A stretch of 64,000 bases of DNA, from NCBI GenBank assembly GCA_965203685.1, contig OZ241908.1, forward strand, positions 5,518,001-5,582,000. The letters run 5' to 3'. Every line of letters starts with the position of its first letter. The stretch's first letter is position 1. The DNA is from VXYL01 sp965203685. Lineage in GTDB: Bacteria; Pseudomonadota; Gammaproteobacteria; Pseudomonadales; Azotimanducaceae. The position numbers and the translations under genes are program-made. Shown here in pieces: positions 58,329-64,000 of this stretch. The notes under the pieces were generated by a model. It saw nothing but the letters and a program-made list of their open reading frames with translations, did not search any database and had not been told where the DNA came from.

Positions 58329-59546
58329 ATGAGCGTCGAGATTCGCCCGGTCACGCCCGACGAGTTGGGCGAGATGGGCACTCTCGGCGGCTACGCTTAC
58401 GGCGGCGCCTTCGGCGACGGGCCGCAGAGCTCCGTCGGCAAGTACAACAAGCCCGAGTGGACGCTGTGCGCCTTTGCGGACGGCAAGCTAGCGTCCTGCT
58501 TCGCCAACGTCCCCTTCACCATGGGCGCGAACGGCCGTGCCGTGAAACTCGCGGGCGTCTCCAGCATCGCCACGCAACCCGAATACCGGCGCCAAGGGCT
58601 GGCGCGCCGCATCCACACCCGCGCGTTCGGCGAGATGCGCGAGGCGGGCCAGAACGTCGCCGCGCTATGGGCATCGCTCGCCGCGATCTACCAGCGCTTC
58701 GGCTACGCCATGACCACGGTGATGCGCACGTACGCGGTGGATACGGATGACATCCGGTTTTACGACGGCGACGGCGGCAATGGTCGCGTCGTCCGCGTGG
58801 ACGCCGAGACCGCGCGTGACATCGTGGTCACCGTCTATGCCGCTTTCATCGCCGAGCGCATGTGCTACCTCCACCGCGTGGGAGAGGACTGGGTGAACGA
58901 GGTGCTGAAGGCCGGGCGCGACACCGGGCCGGTGTGGGTAGCGGTCTGCTACGGCGACGACGACGCGGCGCGGGGCTACGTCGTCTACACGCTGCGGTCG
59001 AGCCGAGTGAACCATCGGGCCCGCGACCAGGAACTCGTGATCCGCGACCTCGCTTGGCTCGATGCCGACGCCTACCGCTCGCTATGGCGGTTCATTGCCA
59101 GCCACGACCTAGTGGGGCGGGTACGGTGGAGCAACGCGCCCGCAGACGATCCAGCCGCCGAGTTCTTCCTGGAGCCGCGAATGCTGAACGCGGAAGACCA
59201 CGAGGGCGCGTGGTTCCGCGTCGTCGACGCCGCGAACGCCTTGGCCGAGCGCGGTTACGATGTCGAGGACGAACTGACTATCGGCCTCAACGCCGATCCG
59301 CTGACGCCATGGAACGACGGGCAGTGGCACCTCGAGGCCGGAACCGACGGTGCCCGCATGCGACCGTCGAAGGCGGCACCCGACATCGAACTTTCGAGCA
59401 AGGCGCTGGCATCGCTCTACACCGGCTTCCGCTCCGCCACGGAACTTGCGAACTGGGGTCTTTTGGCCGGCGATCGACGTGCGCTGGCGAAAGCCGATGC
59501 ACTGTTTCGCACGCGCTACGCGCCCCATACACCCGACCACTTCTGA
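58329..59546 (+). CDS. Eis-like GNAT acetyltransferase, copy 2
   Basis: A 405-residue paralogue of the previous gene, equal in length and closely similar throughout (AGVSSIATQPEYRRQGLARR, YQRFGYAMTTVMRTYAVDTD, ASHDLVGRVRWSNAPADDPA, SSKALASLYTGFRSATELAN). The largest differences are in the central region (residues about 165-220: AETARDIVVTVYAAFIAERM), so substrate preference may differ. It ends in TGATG shared with the phosphoesterase gene. Confidence 0.9.
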   Translation: MSVEIRPVTPDELGEMGTLGGYAYGGAFGDGPQSSVGKYNKPEWTLCAFADGKLASCFANVPFTMGANGRAVKLAGVSSIATQPEYRRQGLARRIHTRAFGEMREAGQNVAALWASLAAIYQRFGYAMTTVMRTYAVDTDDIRFYDGDGGNGRVVRVDAETARDIVVTVYAAFIAERMCYLHRVGEDWVNEVLKAGRDTGPVWVAVCYGDDDAARGYVVYTLRSSRVNHRARDQELVIRDLAWLDADAYRSLWRFIASHDLVGRVRWSNAPADDPAAEFFLEPRMLNAEDHEGAWFRVVDAANALAERGYDVEDELTIGLNADPLTPWNDGQWHLEAGTDGARMRPSKAAPDIELSSKALASLYTGFRSATELANWGLLAGDRRALAKADALFRTRYAPHTPDHF

Positions 59547-60298
59547 TGAACGCCGACCCCGAGACCATCAAGCGCGCCTTTGTTGCACAGCTCGAGGCCC
59601 GCGCGAAGCCAGGTGGCGGCGATGCGCGCCACTCAGGCCGCGAGTTTCGGGCCATGTTGCGGGCCTGCCGGGAGTTGCCGGCGCGGAAGCTGGACGAGGC
59701 CGCGTTCAAGACCGTCTGGGTGTGGTCGGACCTGCACCTCGGGCACGACAACATCATCCGCTACGCGAATCGGCCGTTCCAGGACGCTGAGGAGATGAAT
59801 GCCGTCCTCTACCGAAACTGGGGGCGAACCGTGGGAGATGACGACCTCCTGCTGTTCGTCGGCGACCTCGCCATGCGCAAGGCCGTCGGCGAGCACACCT
59901 GGGAGACCATTCGAACCAGCCGGGGCCGCGCGAAGCACCTCGTGGTCGGCAACCATGACCTCACCGGCTCCGGTGTGCTGCGGGTCGACGGTTTCGACGA
60001 CATCTGCTCCGCGCTCACGGTGGACGGCGATCCGCCGCTGGCGTTCACCCACATGCCCTTGGCGGACGTGCCGGCGGGCGTCGTGAACGTGCACGGCCAC
60101 ACCCACGACGAGCCACCCCGGCGCTCACGGCACATCAACGTGTCCGTCGAGCAGCTCGACTATCGGCCGGTCGACCTTGGACGCATCAAGGCTCTCGCCC
60201 GGGAACTTCTCGCCGAGCGCTACCCCGATGGACAGACCACCCTAGAGCGCATCGCGAGTGTCGAAAGCGCCGCCGCGCCTACGGACTCAGAACGGTAG
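59546..60298 (+). CDS. calcineurin-like metallophosphoesterase
   Basis: A 250-residue two-metal phosphoesterase. WVWSDLHLGHDNIIRY (Asp-x-His), LFVGDLAMRK, LVVGNHDLTG, FTHMPLADVP and NVHGHTHDEP give all five metallophosphatase motifs in order. The ATG overlaps the GNAT stop by one base. It is last in the acetyltransferase operon and overlaps the opposite DUF2461 gene by 12 bp. The substrate may be a small phosphoester or nucleotide. Confidence 0.9.
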   Translation: MNADPETIKRAFVAQLEARAKPGGGDARHSGREFRAMLRACRELPARKLDEAAFKTVWVWSDLHLGHDNIIRYANRPFQDAEEMNAVLYRNWGRTVGDDDLLLFVGDLAMRKAVGEHTWETIRTSRGRAKHLVVGNHDLTGSGVLRVDGFDDICSALTVDGDPPLAFTHMPLADVPAGVVNVHGHTHDEPPRRSRHINVSVEQLDYRPVDLGRIKALARELLAERYPDGQTTLERIASVESAAAPTDSER

Positions 60299-60976
60299 CT
60301 CCAAGCTCCGACACAGAAACCGCATGAACCCCTTGCCCGCCGCGAACATGGCGGCCACGTCGTTCGCCAAGGCCGGGCTGGCAGCGCGCTCCGGCGGCAT
60401 GCGCTTGATCCCGATGAAGTCCTTGCGCTTCAGATCCTCGACGTAGCGATGCTCCCGCGGAAAGCCCTGGGGTGGCCGCTTGAGGCTGGCGCCGCCTAAG
60501 TCGTACACGTCGCGGAATGCCTTGGCATCGCGGACGCGCTTCCAGCTTCCACCGTTCTCCACGATCGCACCGCGGATCGCGGCGAGGGCATCCCGATCCG
60601 GATGCCACATCCCGACGCCTAAGAAGCACTCGTTGTTGTCCAGGTGGAAGTACAGGCCTGGCGCGTGCACATCCTTGGCCTGCTCGTGGCGGAACTGGAT
60701 GCCGATGTTGGTCTTGTACGGCGTCTTGTCCTTCGAGAAGCGCGTGTCGCGGTAGACGCGCATGAGCGATCCACCCATGCGCTTCGGAATGGCCACAAGG
60801 TGCTTCGAGATCGCCGGCAGGTGGTCGCCCACGGCGACGATGAAGTCCAGCGACGGCTCCAGTACGCACTCGTCGTAGCGCGCCTTGTTCGCTTGGAACC
60901 AATCCCGGTTGTTGTTCGCCTCGAGCTCCGCCAGGAAGCCGAGCGTCGCGGGGCCAAAGCCCGTGAAATCACCCAT
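60287..60976 (-). CDS. DUF2461 (TIGR02453) family protein
   Basis: A 229-residue protein of the DUF2461 family: LGFLAELEANNNRDWFQANK, KRMGGSLMRVYRDTRFSKDK, TPYKTNIGIQFRHE, APGLYFHLDNNECFLGVGMW and the ending family block are complete. The function of the family is unknown. It follows arfB by 12 bp and converges with the phosphoesterase. Confidence 0.93.
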   Translation of the reverse strand: MGDFTGFGPATLGFLAELEANNNRDWFQANKARYDECVLEPSLDFIVAVGDHLPAISKHLVAIPKRMGGSLMRVYRDTRFSKDKTPYKTNIGIQFRHEQAKDVHAPGLYFHLDNNECFLGVGMWHPDRDALAAIRGAIVENGGSWKRVRDAKAFRDVYDLGGASLKRPPQGFPREHRYVEDLKRKDFIGIKRMPPERAASPALANDVAAMFAAGKGFMRFLCRSLELPF

Positions 60977-60988
60977 TGCGCTACTCCA

Positions 60989-61408
60989 TCAATAGTCGGT
61001 CGGCGGTCGGCGACTGCGCTTCACGTCGCCACGCCGTTTCTTGTCCTCCCGCCGGCGCGCCTTCTGCGCTCTCGACGGCTTCGTCGCAACCCTGGGCTTC
61101 GGCACTTGCCGCGCCGCGGTCACCAACGCGTCGAGGCGCTCAAGGGCCGCCGCCCGGTTGCGGGCCTGCGTGCGAAAGGCGTCCGCGAACAGGATGATTT
61201 CGCCCCGTGCATTCAGTCGACTGCCCGCGATTGCCTCCAGACGTGCTCGGACCGGCGGCGGCAGTTCCGCGGTCGCGAGATCGAGCCGGCATTCGACGGC
61301 CGTCGACACCTTGTTGACGTTCTGGCCACCCGGCCCCGAGGCGCGCACGAACTTCCAAGTCAGCGCCGACTCGGGAACCGCGAAGCCGCCAATTTCCACC
61401 GTCGCCAT
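60989..61408 (-). CDS. arfB: ArfB alternative ribosome-rescue hydrolase
   Basis: A 139-residue peptidyl-tRNA hydrolase. FVRASGPGGQNVNKVSTAVE carries the GGQ catalytic loop, ITL-type strands precede it, and the C-terminus is a basic tail (KPSRAQKARRREDKKRRGDV) that enters the mRNA channel of a stalled ribosome. Length and tail are typical of ArfB/YaeJ. Confidence 0.93.
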   Translation of the reverse strand: MATVEIGGFAVPESALTWKFVRASGPGGQNVNKVSTAVECRLDLATAELPPPVRARLEAIAGSRLNARGEIILFADAFRTQARNRAAALERLDALVTAARQVPKPRVATKPSRAQKARRREDKKRRGDVKRSRRPPTDY

Positions 61409-61471
61409 GGCGGTACTTTATCTTTAGCTGGCGACCGCGTAACCATTGCCTGACGACAACTTATCAGGTGG

Positions 61472-63045
61472 ATGGAGCACAACATGAGTGAAACCGGGTG
61501 GCGTCCCGAGGTCGCCGAGATCGAACGCCGACGCCAACTGCGCGCCGAGATGGGCGGGCCGGAAGGCATCGCGCGACAACACAAGCGCGGCAAGCTCACA
61601 GTGCGCGAACGCATTGACGGCTTGGTGGACCCGGGCAGTTTCCGGGAGTTTCACTCCCTCGCCGGCTCGGGCACCTACGAGGGCAACGAACTGAAGACGT
61701 TTGTCCCGAGGGGGTCCGTGGAGGGCATGGCCAAACTCGGCGGCCGCAAAGTCGTCCTGTCGGGTGGCGATTTCACGGTCCGCGGCGGTTCTGGCGGCGG
61801 CGGGGGTGGCCTCGGCAACGAACTATCGTCCAACGAGCGTGCCCGGCAGTGGAAGCTGCCCCTGGTGCGCCTCCTCGATGCCGCCGGGGGCAGCGTCCGC
61901 GGCTTCGAGGACATCGGGCGCACGTATCTGCCGGACGGAAACGGCTGGTCGCAAATCGACGTCGACCTGCTCTCGAAGATCCCCGTCGTCTCCGCGGTCA
62001 TGGGTTCCGTCGCGGGCTTGCCGGCCATCAATGCCTGTCTCGCGCACTTCAATGTCATGGTGAAGGACACCAGCCAGCTCTTTCCCGGCGGGCCGCCGGT
62101 GGTCAAGGCGGCGCTCGGTTACGACATCACCAAGGAGGACCTCGGCGGTCCGCACATTCACACGCGCGTCAGCGGCTGTGTCGACAACCTAGCGGATACC
62201 GAGGCGGACGCGTTCGCGTTGATCCGGGACTTCCTGAGCTACCTGCCATCGAACGTCTGGGAAATGGCGCCGCGCCAGACGACCGACGACAACCCGGACA
62301 GGCGCGAAGAGTCGTTGGTCGACCTCATGCCGCGGGATCGGCGCAAGGTCTACAAGGTCCACGCCCTGATCGATGCTGTCCTGGACCGGGGCTCCTTCTT
62401 CGAGATCGCGCCGCGCTACGGCCGTTCGCGGGTTACAGGCCTCGGCCGTCTCAACGGCTATCCGGTGGGCGTCATGGCCAACAATCCGCGCCACTACGGC
62501 GGTTCGACCGACGTTGCCGGCGGCAGCAAGGTGATGCGCCTGCTGCAACTCTGCGACGTCTTCCACCTGCCCATCGTGAGCTTGGCCGACGAGCCCGGAT
62601 TCATGGTCGGTCTCGAGTCCGAGAAGCAAGGTATCGAGCGCGCCGGCGCCCAACTCGTCGCCGTCACGTGTCAGTCGCGCATGCCGTGGATCACGATCGT
62701 CATCGGTCGCCTGTTCGGTGTCGCCGGGCAGTGCCATCACCGCCCCACGGGATGTTCCGCCGCTACGCCTGGCCCTCGGCAAGCTGGGGGTCGATGCACA
62801 TCGCCGGCGGCGCGTCCGCAGCGTATCGACGAGAGATTGACAACGCGCCGGATCCACAAGCGAGGCGCGAGGAGATCGAGGCGAGACTCAACGCCATCGC
62901 TTCGCCCTTTCGGACTGCCGAGGCGACCGGGCAGGACATCATCGATCCACGCGAGACGCGCAGCGTGCTCTGCGAATTCGCCGAGGATGCCCAACGCGTG
63001 CTTCGCACGCAGACCGGGGAGCCACCCATCCCCTATCGCCCTTGA
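61472..63045 (+). pseudogene. acyl-CoA carboxylase beta subunit with a 1-bp frameshift
   Basis: A carboxyltransferase subunit (propionyl-CoA or related): RRQLRAEMGGPEGIARQHKR, GKLTVRERIDGLVDPGSFRE, GRKVVLSGGDFTVRGGSGGG, VWEMAPRQTTDDNP and NPRHYGGSTDVAGGSKVMRL are intact. At 62749-62751 (ACGGGATG) the frame breaks after GVAGQCHHRPTG; one missing G would restore MFRRYAWPSASWGSMHIAGG and the family C-terminus ending PPIPYRP at 63045. Restored length is about 525 residues, normal for the family. This could be a true mutation or an error in a G-run. No biotin-carboxylase gene is adjacent. Confidence 0.8.
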
Positions 63046-63048
63046 GGG

Positions 63049-64000
63049 CTACGCGTCGGGGTCGTCCGAGTCCTCGTCGCGCTCGCGGCGCCGGCTCCGC
63101 TCCAAGCGCTCCGCACGTCGGTCGCGGCCAGTCAACGACTCCGCGTGGCGTCGCCGTTCCGCGAGTAGCTCGGCATAGCTCGCTAGGCGCTCGCGCGTCA
63201 TTTCACCCGCTTCCACGGCCGCGCGGACGGCGCATCCAGGCTCGGTCCCGTGCCCGCAATCGGCGAATCGGCATGTGCGCGCCAACGCCTCGATGTCCTC
63301 GTACAACTCACCGATGTCCTCGTCGGCTACGGCCATGCCCAACTCCCGTACGCCCGGGCCGTCGAGCACCAAGGCACCCTGGGGCAGCCGGAGTAGCGAG
63401 CGGCTCGTCGTCGTATGTCGCCCACGGGCATCGTCTTCGCGAATGGGCCGGGTGACTTGGACGCGTTCTCCAGCCAAGGTGTTCAGCAAGGTCGACTTGC
63501 CCACGCCCGACGACCCCAACAAGGCGATCGTTTGGGCCCGGCGCAGCCAAGTTCGCACGCCGGAGAGCGTCCCGGCGTCCAACGCGTTGACGACCTCGAG
63601 GTGCACATCCGGCGCAATCGCACTGGCCTGGTTCGCGAAACGCTTCGGTTCAGACGCGAGATCAGCCTTGGTGAGCACGATCAGCGGCTCGACCCCCGTA
63701 CTCTGGGCCAATGCTAGGAATCGTTGCAGCCGGCTTGGACTGAATTCCAGGTTGCAGGACGTGACAATGAACAGCGCATCGACGTTGGCACCGATGAGCT
63801 GGACGTCCGCCTTGGTGCCCGCGGCGATGCGTTGCAGCACGTTCGCGCGCTCAAGGCAGCGTTCGATCCTTCCCCCTTGCCGATCGAGAAGCACCCAATC
63901 GCCAACCGTCGGCCGTTCCTCCGCAGGCTTCCGGTACCAGAAGCGGCCTAGGTGAAGACTGGACTCGGTAGCACCGTCCGACAGCACGTGGCCGTTGCGA
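63049..64000 (-). CDS. rsgA: RsgA ribosome-assembly GTPase (5' end off window)
   Basis: A circularly permuted GTPase. OB-fold N-terminus (RPTVGDWVLLDRQ), G4 LTKAD, G1 LLGSSGVGKSTLLNTL, G2 region RHTTTSRSL and G3 DGPGVRELG appear in the permuted order, with the zinc site CRFADCGHGTEPGC at the C-terminus. RsgA checks maturing 30S subunits. The first in-frame start visible is GTG 63987, but the frame is open to the window edge and the usual N-terminus is longer, so the gene is probably cut. Confidence 0.92.
   Translation of the reverse strand, partial: RNGHVLSDGATESSLHLGRFWYRKPAEERPTVGDWVLLDRQGGRIERCLERANVLQRIAAGTKADVQLIGANVDALFIVTSCNLEFSPSRLQRFLALAQSTGVEPLIVLTKADLASEPKRFANQASAIAPDVHLEVVNALDAGTLSGVRTWLRRAQTIALLGSSGVGKSTLLNTLAGERVQVTRPIREDDARGRHTTTSRSLLRLPQGALVLDGPGVRELGMAVADEDIGELYEDIEALARTCRFADCGHGTEPGCAVRAAVEAGEMTRERLASYAELLAERRRHAESLTGRDRRAERLERSRRRERDEDSDDPDA

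Noticed and set aside
1..64000. CRISPR arrays, rRNA or tRNA genes
   Set aside because: No regularly spaced repeats, no rRNA motifs and no cloverleaf-like segment with a TTCGA loop was found. The palindromes are dispersed, not arrayed, and too short to be tRNAs.

Overview
The window is dense, high-GC bacterial chromosome with no phage, plasmid or rRNA/tRNA genes. I read it as an uncultured or poorly known member of the Pseudomonadota, probably marine. The reasons are the YejABE-type transporter, the many phytanoyl-CoA dioxygenases (PhyH), the CoA-transferase, acyl-CoA and thiolase genes, the NDUFA9-like and DUF2461 genes, and the many small toxin-antitoxin modules. The assignment comes from gene content only, not from a marker gene.

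Layout. 1-6.4 kb: a CoA-transferase fusion, an alpha/beta hydrolase and a CinA-like gene in one minus-strand operon; a DUF4242-hicB-hicA operon; an acyl-CoA-dehydrogenase-like flavoprotein; a MAPEG membrane protein. 6.4-11.8 kb: an AlkX/YcaQ-like DNA glycosylase gene between two copies of the MAPEG gene's 3' end, then a two-gene molybdenum hydroxylase joined by overlapping codons to an AbiE-type toxin-antitoxin pair. 12-16 kb: a DUF726 hydrolase, a thiolase-like protein and the first PhyH. 16-20 kb: an S9-like peptidase without its serine, between direct repeats made from the 3' end of phyH, then a LarA-type nickel enzyme. 20-26 kb: yejA-yejB-yejE without the ATPase, an SDR and a second PhyH. 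26-30.6 kb: a PD-(D/E)XK protein, a damaged higB with intact higA, an NDUFA9-like reductase and a BtrH-like protein. 30.6-36 kb: a CDP-alcohol phosphatidyltransferase, an LLM flavoprotein, YbjQ, a PhyH-HEAT fusion, a KamA-type radical SAM enzyme and another PhyH. 36-46 kb: an APH-like protein lacking catalytic residues, an AAA+/nuclease protein and a six-gene minus-strand operon (serine hydrolase, HpcH/HpaI lyase, GNAT, two membrane proteins, DMT exporter). 46-52.7 kb: a frameshifted DUF433 antitoxin, a PEP-mutase-like lyase, a zinc alcohol dehydrogenase, VapBC, a fifth PhyH and a Fic protein with palindromic operators. 52.8-64 kb: a 1,354-residue membrane protein with internal duplication, two tandem Eis-like acetyltransferases with a phosphoesterase, DUF2461, ArfB, a frameshifted acyl-CoA carboxylase beta subunit, and RsgA running off the end.

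Three patterns stand out. (1) A family of intergenic palindromes of about 26 bp, often paired head to head, occurs at eight places and in one case supplies the C-terminus of an antitoxin. (2) In two separate places a single minus-strand gene sits between a plus-strand gene and a decayed copy of that gene's own 3' end, which suggests a repeated way of gaining genes between convergent neighbours. (3) Five diverged PhyH genes and several enzymes without catalytic residues suggest an expanded accessory metabolism in flux. Several frameshifts could also be assembly errors and are marked as such.
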